Assembly (NCBI RefSeq): GCF_934630525.1
Contig: NZ_CAKTVX010000007.1
Location: forward strand, 65,232-129,231
Reading direction: 5' to 3'
DNA from: an uncultured Slackia sp.
GTDB lineage: Bacteria > Actinomycetota > Coriobacteriia > Coriobacteriales > Eggerthellaceae
Length of the DNA stretch: 64,000 nucleotides
Shown: positions 9,877 through 18,497 of the stretch, in pieces
How the letters are laid out: the number at the start of each line of letters is the position of its first letter
Numbering within the stretch: position 1 is the first letter of the stretch
Translations under genes and position numbers: made by a program
The notes under the pieces: generated by a model
Database searches by the model: none
Seen by the model: the letters and a program-made list of their open reading frames with translations, nothing else
What the model was told of the DNA's origin: nothing

Positions 9877-11042
9877 TGAAAAACAAGAAGGCGTTTGACG
9901 AACATCAACTCTGGGGTCTGGTTGAGGAGCTGAAAAGCGATGATAGAATCACCAGCCTTCCCCTTGATACACGTCAGTACGTAAGATACTTACTTGAGCA
10001 GCTCGACAAACGAGGAAGAACTACTAACGCCTATTACGTGCGGGTTTCTTCGCTTGATGAGGTGTACGGACAGCTGTGCAACATTCGCGACTGGCTTCCT
10101 GATTACCCGAGTTATATCGATAGCGCAGTTGACGAATGCATGCGTATCCTCGCTTCCGAGTGGCCTGCAAACAATGGGCGTCAAATCGTTGATATCGATG
10201 AAGCGGTTCGCGATGCCTTTTTTGCCGATTCGGAGGAGAGGATAAAGCGAGCGCGAGATGCTGCCAACAAGGTTGAGGATCTGTCCCGGCAGTTCCAAGA
10301 GAAGAAGGGTGAATACGAAGCTGGGCTCGTTGAGCTAAAGTCGTCGTATGCCGAATCGATAGCTGCGTCCAAGACGCAGCTCGAAAAGCGGCGCGACGAG
10401 CTGGGCGACGAGTTTGAATCGGAGGTTAAAGAACGCGCTAATAAAGCCAGCTCAAGCCTCGCCGCCGTTGAAAACGAATACAGAAAGAGTCTCAGCTCAA
10501 CCAAGGCAAACGTCGATCAAATTCTCAATGAGGTCGAAAATACCGCCAACTCCATCAGTGGCATTGCTATGACGACGGACTATGCCAAGTATGCGACGGA
10601 CAAGGAGAAAGCTGTTCGAATATACGATGGCCTGGCTATTCTCTTCGCCATTGTTGGCATTGCGTTGGTCGCTTTCGCTCTTACCGGCCTTCATGCGGAT
10701 GCGACGTCCGCTTCGGTTTTCAAACTGGCCGTCTCTGTTGCGTCCTTTACCGTTTCGGGCTTTCTCTTCAAGCGCGGTACCTACAACCAGCGAGAGGCCA
10801 AAGCGGCAAGACGCACCGAGCTGACGCTTAGGGAATACAAGCCTTTCATTGCGAATCTTAGCGAAGAGGATAAGAGGGAAATTACCAACAAGATAGCCGA
10901 CCGAATTTTCATCAAAGGGGAAATTGGAGATAAGGAAGAAAAGACAATCTCGAACGCTCTTTTTGACAGAGGGTTAAATGAAAAACAGCTTGCTTCGTTC
11001 GCTGCGATAGTAAAAGCTCTGTCAAAAGATTCGCCGAACTAA
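9876..11042 (+). CDS. Membrane-anchored coiled-coil protein of unknown function
   Basis: 388 residues. The GTG start shares its G with the TAG stop of the Type ISP gene (TAGTG), so translation is tightly coupled. An N-terminal globular part (1-110) is followed by a long charged coiled coil (about 120-230, rich in E/K/A/R/S heptads). Two hydrophobic segments follow (about 251-271 and 286-305, IYDGLAILFAIVGIALVAF being the first), with a ~85-residue cytoplasmic tail. There is no signal peptide and no enzymatic motif I recognise. The coupling to a restriction enzyme suggests an accessory or membrane effector role in the defence island, but no function can be assigned. Confidence 0.8.
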   Translation: MKNKKAFDEHQLWGLVEELKSDDRITSLPLDTRQYVRYLLEQLDKRGRTTNAYYVRVSSLDEVYGQLCNIRDWLPDYPSYIDSAVDECMRILASEWPANNGRQIVDIDEAVRDAFFADSEERIKRARDAANKVEDLSRQFQEKKGEYEAGLVELKSSYAESIAASKTQLEKRRDELGDEFESEVKERANKASSSLAAVENEYRKSLSSTKANVDQILNEVENTANSISGIAMTTDYAKYATDKEKAVRIYDGLAILFAIVGIALVAFALTGLHADATSASVFKLAVSVASFTVSGFLFKRGTYNQREAKAARRTELTLREYKPFIANLSEEDKREITNKIADRIFIKGEIGDKEEKTISNALFDRGLNEKQLASFAAIVKALSKDSPN

Positions 11043-11088
11043 CTCATGAATAGTTTATCCGCTGGTGCCAAAAGAAAGGCTGAAACAA

Positions 11089-12915
11089 ATGGCAAAGAAT
11101 GCGCCAGCATCTCATGATGACGACATCAGCGAGCTGATTCACGATGTCTCAAAAGGACGTTACCAGCTCCCTGATTTTCAGCGCGATTGGACTTGGGACG
11201 ACGACCGCATAAAAGGAATCATCGCGAGCTTAACTATGGCTTACCCCATGGGCGCGGTGATGTGCTTGGAAAATGGCGGAGACTTCAAGCTCAAGCGGCG
11301 CTGCTTTGCCGGGGTCGAAATCGATGCCGAAACGGTCGAGCCAGATAAACTTGTGCTCGATGGGCAGCAGCGTCTAATCTCCCTGTATCTTTCCCTATGC
11401 TGCAAGAAACCCGTTCATACCAAGAACGTCAGAGGCGACGAGCGTCTCCTGTTCTACTATGCGGACATTAGGGCGTGCCTCGACGACGGCGTTGATCGTG
11501 TCGATGCGATCGTCTCGGTGCCCGCGAACCGAATTGTTACACAGAATATCGGCAGAGACATCCTGCTTGACATCTCTACTCGTGAGAAAGAGATCGAGCA
11601 AATGATGTTTCCGCTGAATATCGCCTTCGATGCTAGCGAAAGACAATCTTGGTACAAAGGGATAGTGCGGACGTACGGTTTCGACAGTCCAGAGGAGTCG
11701 TTGTTCAACGAGTTCCAGCACGAGGTGCTCGATACCATCGAATCCTACCGACTTCCCGTTATAACGTTGAGCAAAGCGACGCCAAGGGAAGCCGTGTGCA
11801 GGGTTTTCGAGAACGTCAACACCGGCGGGGTGCCGCTCACTGTATTCGAGCTAGTAACAGCCTCCTTCGCGATGGATGGTTTCCGCTTGCGCGATGACTG
11901 GGAAAAGAGGTTGCGGCGCATAAAGGAAGACCAGAGGGTCGTTACCGACATTCTTGACAAGCTCGACGCGACCACTTTTCTCACCGCTGTGACGCTGTAT
12001 GCGAGCTTCATGGCAAAGCAGGATGGAAAAGGTTTCGTCAGCTGCAAGAAGAAGGACGTGCTTGCTCTTGATCTCGATAGCTATAAGCTGTATGCCGACA
12101 CAGTTCAAGAGGGGTTCGTTCTAGCTGCCGAATTCCTTATAGTCAATGAGCACATCTTCCGAGCTCGCGATTTGCCATATTCCACGCAGCTCATACCACT
12201 TGCATGTGCGTTTGCGCATGCGAAGAATTCTGGTCTTGCGAATAAACAGACAACCAAAGACGTTCTTCATCGTTGGCTATGGTGCGGCATCCTGGGCGAG
12301 ATGTATGGCGGAGCAAATGAGACTCGCTACGCGAATGATATGGAAGACCTTGCTGCGGCGATTGACGGAAGCGGCTCTCAGATGCGCACTGTCAACGCTG
12401 CTTACTTCCAAACGCCGCGTTTGCTAGGGCTGCAGACAAGGAACAGCGCTGCCTATAAAGGAATCATGGCGCTTATCTACCGGAAGAATTGCAGGGATTT
12501 CATTTCTGGTCAACCGACTAACGCCTTTGAGGTCATGGCGAAACGACCCGACATTCACCACATTTTCCCCGAAGCGTATTGCATAAAGATGGGGCTCGAC
12601 AGGACGCGATGGAATTCCATTGTAAATAAAACGCCGCTTTTGCCGTCGACGAATAGAACCATAGGCGGTAAGGCGCCGAGCGAATACTTTCAGCGAATCT
12701 GCAGGGAATGCCCGAATGCCTCCCGGGAGGAATTGGCATCCCGAATCGAATCGCACCTTGTTGAATTCGACTCCTTCATAAACAACGACTTCGACACTTA
12801 CTTTACCGCAAGGGCCAGGGCTCTTCTTGACCTGATTGAAGATGCGATGGGCAAGCCTGTCTCAGACCGAACTTCAGATGAGGTGGTTGCAAAATTCGGT
12901 GCATCGCTTGAATGA
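11089..12915 (+). CDS. GmrSD-family (DUF262/DUF1524-like) Type IV restriction-type nuclease
   Basis: 608 residues. The N-terminal DUF262 (GmrS-like) NTPase/nuclease module shows the YQLPDFQRDWTW entry motif and the signature LDGQQRLISLY (about residues 88-98), plus FENVNTGGVPLTVFELV. The C-terminal HNH-type DUF1524-like module shows IHHIFPEAYC and the NRTIGGKAPSEYF segment. GmrSD enzymes cut glucosylated or otherwise modified cytosine DNA, so it would complement the Type ISP enzyme, which attacks unmodified DNA. The ATG at 11089 is preferred over an upstream GTG because AAAGG lies 10 nt before it. It follows the coiled-coil gene by 46 nt and is probably in the same operon. Confidence 0.87.
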   Translation: MAKNAPASHDDDISELIHDVSKGRYQLPDFQRDWTWDDDRIKGIIASLTMAYPMGAVMCLENGGDFKLKRRCFAGVEIDAETVEPDKLVLDGQQRLISLYLSLCCKKPVHTKNVRGDERLLFYYADIRACLDDGVDRVDAIVSVPANRIVTQNIGRDILLDISTREKEIEQMMFPLNIAFDASERQSWYKGIVRTYGFDSPEESLFNEFQHEVLDTIESYRLPVITLSKATPREAVCRVFENVNTGGVPLTVFELVTASFAMDGFRLRDDWEKRLRRIKEDQRVVTDILDKLDATTFLTAVTLYASFMAKQDGKGFVSCKKKDVLALDLDSYKLYADTVQEGFVLAAEFLIVNEHIFRARDLPYSTQLIPLACAFAHAKNSGLANKQTTKDVLHRWLWCGILGEMYGGANETRYANDMEDLAAAIDGSGSQMRTVNAAYFQTPRLLGLQTRNSAAYKGIMALIYRKNCRDFISGQPTNAFEVMAKRPDIHHIFPEAYCIKMGLDRTRWNSIVNKTPLLPSTNRTIGGKAPSEYFQRICRECPNASREELASRIESHLVEFDSFINNDFDTYFTARARALLDLIEDAMGKPVSDRTSDEVVAKFGASLE

Positions 12916-13144
12916 ATTCCAGAACAGCAGGAGCCCCTGGGGTTGGCGACGTAACCGGCCCAAAGAAACATTTGCATCCCAGAGCGCCAGGAACTCCGAT
13001 GCCTGGATTCCTAATAAACCTAACGTAAACTGAAAAAGCTAACAAAAGCTGAAAAGACTAACACAAGCTAAAAAAGCTAACTGATGCTAATCAAAACGAA
13101 AGATGCTATGCTGTGACGAAAGAAGGCCGTCGATGGAGGCAGAC
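12916..13144 (+). repeat. Tandem A-rich repeats with GCTAAC cores upstream of the AAA ATPase
   Basis: Within this gap, 13027-13081 holds three imperfect 18-19 bp direct repeats, each a run of A followed by GCTAAC or GACTAAC, plus partial units on both sides (CCTAACG, GCTAATC). They lie 65-120 bp upstream of the ATPase start, where an operator array would sit. The same GCTAAC core recurs in the array at 18498-18569. The rest of the gap shows nothing. Confidence 0.5.
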
Positions 13145-14263
13145 ATGACAAAGGATTTCGTCAATCCGTTTACTCCGGTAGTTGGCAAGGTCCCCTTGCA
13201 TATAGCCGGACGCGAAGAAATCATTGCCGACGTTGAAGGTGCGCTTGCTGGTGCGGGCAACGATCCGGCAATCATCAGCCTTTTGGTCGGTCCACGTGGA
13301 ATGGGTAAAACGGCCCTTTTGTCTCATTTCGCTGATACGGCCGAGTCGTCTGGTTGGGTCGCCGCTCGTGTGACGTGCGTCGCGGGAATGCTTGAAGACA
13401 TTCTCATTAGAACGCAGCGAGCAACGCGACATTTGGTGGATATTGAGCCTGCCCGCAAAATCAAAGGTGCGGGGATTGCCGATCTCGTTTCATTCGAATT
13501 GGAGGATTCGCCTCGCGAACTATCGAATTGGCGCTCAAGAATGGACGATATCCTGGATGCTTTGGCCGAATGCGATACCGGTTTGCTGGTGACTATCGAT
13601 GAGGTCAATCCGAGCGTTGACGAGATGGCGACACTTGTCGCGGCTTTTCAGCATTTTCTCGACGAAGGAAAAAAGGTCGCTCTTATTATGGCGGGTCTTC
13701 CATATGCGGTCACGTCGTTGCTTTCGGGCAAATCGACTTCGTTTTTGCGAAGGGCTGCACGATATGAACTTCAGGCGTTGAGCGATTATGAAGTTGAAGA
13801 GGCCTTGATGAGAACGATGCGAGACGGCGGCAAAAACTTTGAGCCCGATGCGCTCGAGGCCGCCGTCAACGCCGTTAAGGGCTTTCCCTTCATGCTTCAG
13901 CTTGTGGGTTATCGTGTGTGGCGCATGGCTGGCGATTCGGACACCGTCGATGTCTCAATTGTCAACGCCGCAGCAAGCGTCGCTCGTAAGGAATTGGATC
14001 AAAGGGTATACGAAGCGGTTTGGTTTGAGCTGAGCGAAGCCGACAAATCTTTTCTTTTAGCCATGGTGGAAGACCCCACAATAACGCGGCAAGCGGATTT
14101 GGCGGGAAGGCTCAATAAGCCGAGCGGGCATGTTTCGAGATACAAGAAGCGACTGATGCAGCAAGGGATTATTCAGGAGCGCTCAAGAGGCTTGCTCGAG
14201 TTCTGCTTGCCTGGATTCAAAGAATATTTTCAGGAGCGCATTGCGGAAGAACGGGATTTGTAG
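13145..14263 (+). CDS. AAA/archaeal-type ATPase with C-terminal winged helix
   Basis: 372 residues resembling COG1672-type P-loop ATPases. Walker A GPRGMGKT lies at about 46-53, a Walker B-like LLVTIDEVNP at about 146-155, and an arginine-rich segment FLRRAARYELQ at about 199. A C-terminal winged-helix region (ITRQADLAGRLNKPSGHVSR, about 315-335) looks DNA-binding. The ATG at 13145 is chosen for its GGAGG at 6 nt. An in-frame frame extends 14 codons upstream without a ribosome site. It closes the defence island; relatives are often found near mobile or defence genes. The effector function is unknown. Confidence 0.8.
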   Translation: MTKDFVNPFTPVVGKVPLHIAGREEIIADVEGALAGAGNDPAIISLLVGPRGMGKTALLSHFADTAESSGWVAARVTCVAGMLEDILIRTQRATRHLVDIEPARKIKGAGIADLVSFELEDSPRELSNWRSRMDDILDALAECDTGLLVTIDEVNPSVDEMATLVAAFQHFLDEGKKVALIMAGLPYAVTSLLSGKSTSFLRRAARYELQALSDYEVEEALMRTMRDGGKNFEPDALEAAVNAVKGFPFMLQLVGYRVWRMAGDSDTVDVSIVNAAASVARKELDQRVYEAVWFELSEADKSFLLAMVEDPTITRQADLAGRLNKPSGHVSRYKKRLMQQGIIQERSRGLLEFCLPGFKEYFQERIAEERDL

Positions 14264-14269
14264 AAAGCG

Positions 14270-14299
14270 TTGTCTGGCCCAGGTCGGTTAGCATATACT
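14270..14299 (+). promoter_or_regulatory. Promoter of a putative small RNA
   Basis: TTGTCT (14270-14275), an 18-bp spacer, then TATACT (14294-14299), only 6 bp after the ATPase stop codon. It points into a region with no convincing coding frame but strong hairpins and an intrinsic terminator. Confidence 0.55.
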
Positions 14300-14306
14300 C
14301 GCCGTC

Positions 14307-14522
14307 GATCCGCACGATGCAATCTGTTCATTCCTTCGGAATGAACACGATGCGGTACTTGTGCATCGTGTTCATGTGGGACAGGCTGTTCGCCTGGTTT
14401 GTCATGGTGGCCGTCTTTCCGGGCTGGTGCGTCCTGAACAAACGCATCTTACTCCGCTCGGCGGCCGCTCCCAAGGCAAGGGCGGAGCTTTCGACGCGCA
14501 CCCGCATAGCGGGTGGTTTTTT
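14307..14522 (+). ncRNA. Putative structured non-coding RNA (~216 nt)
   Basis: The predicted transcript begins downstream of the 14294 -10 box and ends at an intrinsic terminator. It contains a perfect 13-bp stem with a 9-nt loop (14341-14353 with 14363-14375). An alternative 9-bp hairpin (14325-14333 with 14339-14347) shares bases with it, so only one can form. A third copy of the arm, CACGATGC (14313-14320), could also pair with 14363-14370. Further 3' are a CAGGC/GCCTG hairpin and a CTCCGC/GCGGAG stem. It does not resemble tmRNA, SRP, RNase P or 6S RNA as far as I can see. A 76-codon frame overlaps it (14317-14547) but has no ribosome site and odd composition. Function unknown. Confidence 0.5.
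14499..14522 (+). terminator. Intrinsic terminator of the putative small RNA
   Basis: Stem CACCCGC / GCGGGTG with an ATA loop, followed by GTTTTTT. It is a compact Rho-independent terminator on the plus strand. Confidence 0.8.
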
Positions 14523-14544
14523 GTGGGCGCGCGCAGCGCGTCCA

Positions 14545-14595
14545 TAGGCTCATGAGCCTACAATAAGATACGGCGGCCCAGATGGCCGCCGTATC
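14545..14595 (-). terminator. Hairpin terminator for the minus-strand flavoprotein remnant, with adjacent palindrome
   Basis: A perfect 12-bp stem with a 5-nt loop (14567-14578 with 14584-14595) is followed on the minus strand by TTATT, consistent with termination of the gene ending at 14630. A perfect 16-bp palindrome TAGGCTCATGAGCCTA lies next to it at 14545-14560. Confidence 0.6.
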
Positions 14596-14629
14596 AATGG
14601 CTATATATGAAGAGCCGAGCTGCTGACGA

Positions 14630-15271
14630 CTATTTCAATGTTTCAACTGCGTGCTCTGCTGCAAGGCGTCCCGAAGTTGCGCACCAGCCTTGCTGACCGC
14701 CTGACATAACGTCGACGTCGTAGTTTGCGCCATACATGCCGTTCGCGTCTCCGCCCGCCGCATAAAGACCGCCGATTGGCTCTCCTGCCTCATTCACAAC
14801 TTGCATTTGCGAGTTCACTTTCAAACCGCCAACCGTTGTGAACAGCGTCGGGGTAACCTTGCCACCATAGAACGGGGCCTTTGAAATGGGCAGGAGCATG
14901 TCGGCACTCTTGCCGTACTCTTCATCCACGCCGTTTTCGCAGTACTTATTGTAATTATCAACGGTTTTTGCAAGCGCTTCCTTGTCCAGCCCGAGCTTCT
15001 CGGCGAGTTCTTCAATAGTGTCGGCTTTCACAAGTCCTTTTGCGCTCTCGATGCCATCTCGGCATTCGAATGGCCGCCCCGCAAATGCGCCAAGGTTTGG
15101 CATGGGCATCCAAGGCCCAACGGTTTCGATGTGATCGATGTACGCGTCATCGATAATCACGTAGTTGGAACCTTGAGATGAAAGGGCATTGCCTCAGCTC
15201 GTGAAGTCGGAAGTGAACGCTTCATTGAAATAGCGTTGTGCGTTTTCGTTCACATGCAGTGTTGGCTGCAT
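14630..15271 (-). pseudogene. C-terminal remnant of an FAD-dependent (fumarate reductase-like) oxidoreductase
   Basis: The readable frame matches the C-terminal ~214 residues of Eggerthellaceae flavoprotein reductases: HVNENAQRYFNEAF near the start, then TVGGLKVNSQMQVV and the FAD-binding end GGLYAAGGDANGMYG. The N-terminal FAD-binding Rossmann half is absent. An in-frame TGA (15194-15196) interrupts it where relatives would be expected to carry Trp, between FTSDFTS and GNALSSQG. The homology begins exactly where the divergent TetR remnant begins (15274), so both genes lost their 5' ends in one event. Not functional. Confidence 0.8.
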
Positions 15272-15273
15272 AG

Positions 15274-15840
15274 TTTATTGACGAATATGGCCTCGAGGCT
15301 GTTTCTTTCAGGAAAATTAGCCAGGTGACCGGAATGGCGACAATGACTATCTGCAATCGCTTTGGCTCGAAGGAGAACCTGCTTAAGGCGGCTCTGGTGG
15401 TCATGCTTTCAGAAAACGAGCCGTCGTTTCATCCCAATGAGACGTGGGATGAAAGCTTGAAGCGCGTTGCCCACCATGTTCGCAACATGGCGCTTGCGCA
15501 TCCGAAGGCCTACTGGCTTTTCTTGCAGGTTCCTCCATTTGAGTCTCCCGTAAAGGAGTACACCCAATCGGTTTTCGCGACGCACGAGGGCCAGAACCTA
15601 CCGAAGACCATGCCCTATGATTTTTTGAGCGTTTTGCATTCTTTCCTGACGGGCTTTCAGATTGCTGAAGGGTATGCGAACAAAGCTCTTTCTTCGTACG
15701 AAGAATTGCCGGATGATCTCGAGGAATTTTCGAAGATGTTCAACGAGCGTGCGTTTAATCGCGACCTCGACATCATTGTTCAAGGCTTTTCGGCAATGTA
15801 TGGACTTCCTCTTTCTGAAGATACGAGCGCTTCGGATTGA
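15274..15840 (+). pseudogene. TetR-family regulator lacking its N-terminus
   Basis: The frame opens inside the HTH: DEYGLEAVSFRKISQVTG, then MATMTICNRFGSKENLLKA, and continues through a normal TetR ligand domain to a stop (189 codons). An in-frame TAG directly precedes it and the first helix (about 15-20 residues) is missing. An internal ATG at 15325 could start only a protein without a complete HTH. It presumably once controlled the divergent flavoprotein whose remnant abuts it. Confidence 0.7.
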
Positions 15841-16063
15841 TTTCCATGCGAAAACAAAGGTTGCTGTAAGGTTTGGTCTTATCCCGATGTTAGGGCCTTT
15901 GCGGTTCAATTTTTTTCGGGCAAGTGCTTCAGACGCTCGGACTTTCGGCACGGCGGTTGTGGCGAGATGGGCATAGATGCCTTACTCGGTATTCGCCTAG
16001 TAGCGTTTTTTGCTGCTGTGGTTCGGGCGTCCGGCGTTGCTAACGGCGCTCCGACGATCGTGA

Positions 16064-16357
16064 CCTTGGGGCATGCTTCGTGCTCTGGGAATCGAGAAAG
16101 CGTTTTTGCCAGGAGCCGATTTCGGGAATATTACCGAAGCGGATGCTATGGTGAGCAGAGTTATCCAGGGGACCATGCTCAAGCTTGACCCCAACGGGGC
16201 GGAAGGCGCGGCATATACCATCTTTGCTGTGGAGGCGGGTTGCCCGCCCGAACCTATGCCAGAATCCGTGAGGGTTGTTTTCGATCGCCCGTTCGCGTTC
16301 GCCATTTTCTCGCATTCCGGTGCGCCGTTGTTTGTTGGGGCATACGTGGGTAATTAA
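16064..16357 (+). pseudogene. Serpin C-terminal fragment
   Basis: About 95 residues match the C-terminal end of the serpin fold: LRALGIEKAF (helix and strand before the reactive loop), a hinge-like GAEGAAYT, then FDRPFAFAIFSHSGAPLFVGAYV, the conserved final strands. A TGA lies just upstream in frame and the preceding ~300 residues are absent. The reactive-centre loop is retained but the inhibitor cannot fold. Bacterial serpins occur in some gut actinobacteria. Confidence 0.65.
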
Positions 16358-16468
16358 TCGAGACGTTGTCTTCCAGCGCATTAGTCGGTCTTTAATTCGA
16401 TAATTACCGCCGACCTCGTGGTTGGCCAAGATGCCGCGCTCGCAGCTGCGCTTCGGCAGAACGAGTGA

Positions 16469-16876
16469 GATGTTGCCGAGGCACAAAACGCCGAAAACGG
16501 CGCCGAATGCCAGCAGTCGGGCGATGCACGCGTTGCAAAGGCCAGTGAGGCCGTAACGGTTGCTTCCGCCGACGAGTTGCCCACCACCATTGAGGCTGGA
16601 GCGACCGTAAAACTTGCAGCGAACATCAGCCTCTCCTCGGGACGGTAGATTGAGCTCGTGACCGGAACGCTCGATGGCCAAGGCCGCAGCGTTGAACTCA
16701 GCGACAAGGCGCTCGACAAAAACGTGATCGGCGTTGTACAGAATTTGGGTGTAGCGGGCCAAGCGACCATGGACGATTGCGAGGGCGCCCTTGCTATCAT
16801 TTGCTCGGGTTCCGTGCAAATGTGCTGGTCGACGGCCGATTTTGCCTATGGCGGATAGATTGGCGGTAACGCTGCT
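16469..16876 (+). pseudogene. Remnant of a secreted repeat/GLUG-type surface protein
   Basis: A continuous frame reads as a mature surface protein: ADELPTTIEAGATVKLAANI, then a TAG (16646-16648), then ELVTGTLDGQGRSVEL and NVIGVVQNLGVAG, ending at a second TAG (16856-16858) after FAYGG. The pattern 'TGTLDGQG' followed by 'VQNLGV' is typical of right-handed beta-helix/GLUG adhesins. At least two nonsense changes and no start region show decay. It is not obviously a fragment of the intact beta-helix gene at 33.2-39.0 kb. Confidence 0.55.
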
Positions 16877-17029
16877 TGATTCGACGCTTTTCTCGCGGTA
16901 AATACAACCTGCAAGGGACGCGAGGTCCCTTTGGGTATTTTGATTTACCTCCCGGGGATCCAGTATCCGTGTTTGGCGTGCGTCCAGCGCCCGACAAATC
17001 AATGCCTAGGGCAAATCCGATTGATTCGA

Positions 17030-18478
17030 TTATGGCAAACGATATCTCTGATTCCGACTTCTTTCTGCACCGATTCTTTCCAGCTTTCTTTCATCCATGA
17101 GCTTCTTCAGGCGGTACGTAACGGTGCTCCTGGGGATATCTAAGCTCTCGGAAATCTCACCGGCGCTGCAGGGCGCATTTGCGGCAACAAATGCGATTAT
17201 GTCGTCATAGGCTGATTCGATTGACGTATGGCTCTCGCGCCTGCGAAACTCAAGTGAGAACATTGCAATGGAGTCCTTGACAATTGGCGCCTCCATTCGA
17301 TTGCGTCCCAACTCGAGCTTCATGAGCTTGAATCCCGTCCCTCTGTTCTCTGCGACAAACCCCCCTTCGTAGGGAGTGGATTCCAGAATGTCAGCGAGAT
17401 ATTGGTTTCTAGTCGAGGAATAGCCCGCCGTTGCAATCGTTGCGGTAGTTACTGTGCCGTAAAGACCGCCCGGGCTCAAGAATTCCAAGCGATCGCTATA
17501 AAGGTTCACCTGGACCTGAGTGCCGCGCGCAAGCTCGGAGTAATCCCTGTGCATAAGGGCATTGCAGACCGCTTCGCGCACCGCCGCAGGCGGGTAATCG
17601 GGAACGTCGACCCTCTTCGCTCCGACCATGGCGCCGCCAAGCCTGGTGTTTCTTCGGACGGCAGCAACGGTATCGGCGATAATGGCCGGTATGGGGCCCG
17701 CCATCTTTTCGGTGTCGAGGTACTTTACGCCGCCTGCGGATGCCTTATCTTCCTCAGGGTACGCCGCAAACGTGACGGTAAGGCGTGGGAAGTACTTCTG
17801 GGGATACGCGCCCAAGGCGAGAAGGCCCGCCAAAGTGGGTCGGAGGATGCCGTCGGCATCCCTTGCCGCTATTCTCAGGTTGATTGCGATTTCCTCGTCG
17901 CTGAAGCTCGCGAACAATCTCGGATGGAGCGATTTCTGTCGCTGGATTACGTCGTCAAGTAGGTTCTTGTTCAAGTCATCCATCGTCGACTTTGCCACGA
18001 TTTCGGCATCGTACGACGGCTGAGTCTTGTCTTCAAGCAGCCTGTCGATTTCGTAAGGGCTCAATTTCCTGTCCCCGTCGAATGAACGGATGAAGGACCC
18101 CCTGTACATTCCCTTGCTGGTGACGTAGCAGGGCTTATCGCGAGGCAGGATCTCATCGATAGAGGCAACGACGACATTGGCGTCGCCATGTTCTAGGATG
18201 TCGATATCGGCGCGAACGGGCGGGGTAAGTTTGTCGGAGCATGCCTGCGAGAGAGCATCGGCAATGCGTCGGGCGTCAAAACCCTTCGCCGGCTCAAAAT
18301 CGTTTTCTTCGGACAGCCCTAGTATAATTGTGCCGCCCGATCCATTCGCAAACGCAGAGATCGTTTCGGCGATAGTTGACGGCATTTTCCCGACAGATTC
18401 CTTCACCTCAATCGATTGATTATCGGTATGCGATGATTTCAACTGCTGAATCGCGGCTTCGAGTTCTTTGTCGTTCAT
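17030..18478 (-). CDS. AlbA/Schlafen-type ATP-binding transcriptional regulator
   Basis: 482 residues. The N-terminal AlbA_2/Schlafen-like DNA-binding domain (about 15-130) includes IEVKESVGKMPSTIAETISA and GGTIILGLSE. A central region is followed by a GHKL-like ATP-binding segment (AVREAVCNALMHRDYSELA, about 303-321, and NRGTGFKLMK, about 385-394). A C-terminal winged helix (AGEISESLDIPRSTVTYRLK, about 440-460) completes it. These proteins are putative regulators related to the COG2865 group. The intact gene stands between remnants. Its upstream 18498-18569 carries repeated AGCAAG/CTTGCT elements that look like its own operator array. Confidence 0.85.
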   Translation of the reverse strand: MNDKELEAAIQQLKSSHTDNQSIEVKESVGKMPSTIAETISAFANGSGGTIILGLSEENDFEPAKGFDARRIADALSQACSDKLTPPVRADIDILEHGDANVVVASIDEILPRDKPCYVTSKGMYRGSFIRSFDGDRKLSPYEIDRLLEDKTQPSYDAEIVAKSTMDDLNKNLLDDVIQRQKSLHPRLFASFSDEEIAINLRIAARDADGILRPTLAGLLALGAYPQKYFPRLTVTFAAYPEEDKASAGGVKYLDTEKMAGPIPAIIADTVAAVRRNTRLGGAMVGAKRVDVPDYPPAAVREAVCNALMHRDYSELARGTQVQVNLYSDRLEFLSPGGLYGTVTTATIATAGYSSTRNQYLADILESTPYEGGFVAENRGTGFKLMKLELGRNRMEAPIVKDSIAMFSLEFRRRESHTSIESAYDDIIAFVAANAPCSAGEISESLDIPRSTVTYRLKKLMDERKLERIGAERSRNQRYRLP

Positions 18479-18497
18479 GTCGGAATCTCGTTTCTCG

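Noticed and set aside
15194..15196. In-frame TGA in the flavoprotein remnant as a selenocysteine codon
   Set aside because: The position corresponds to a probable Trp, the gene already lacks its N-terminal half, and I see no SECIS-like hairpin directly downstream.
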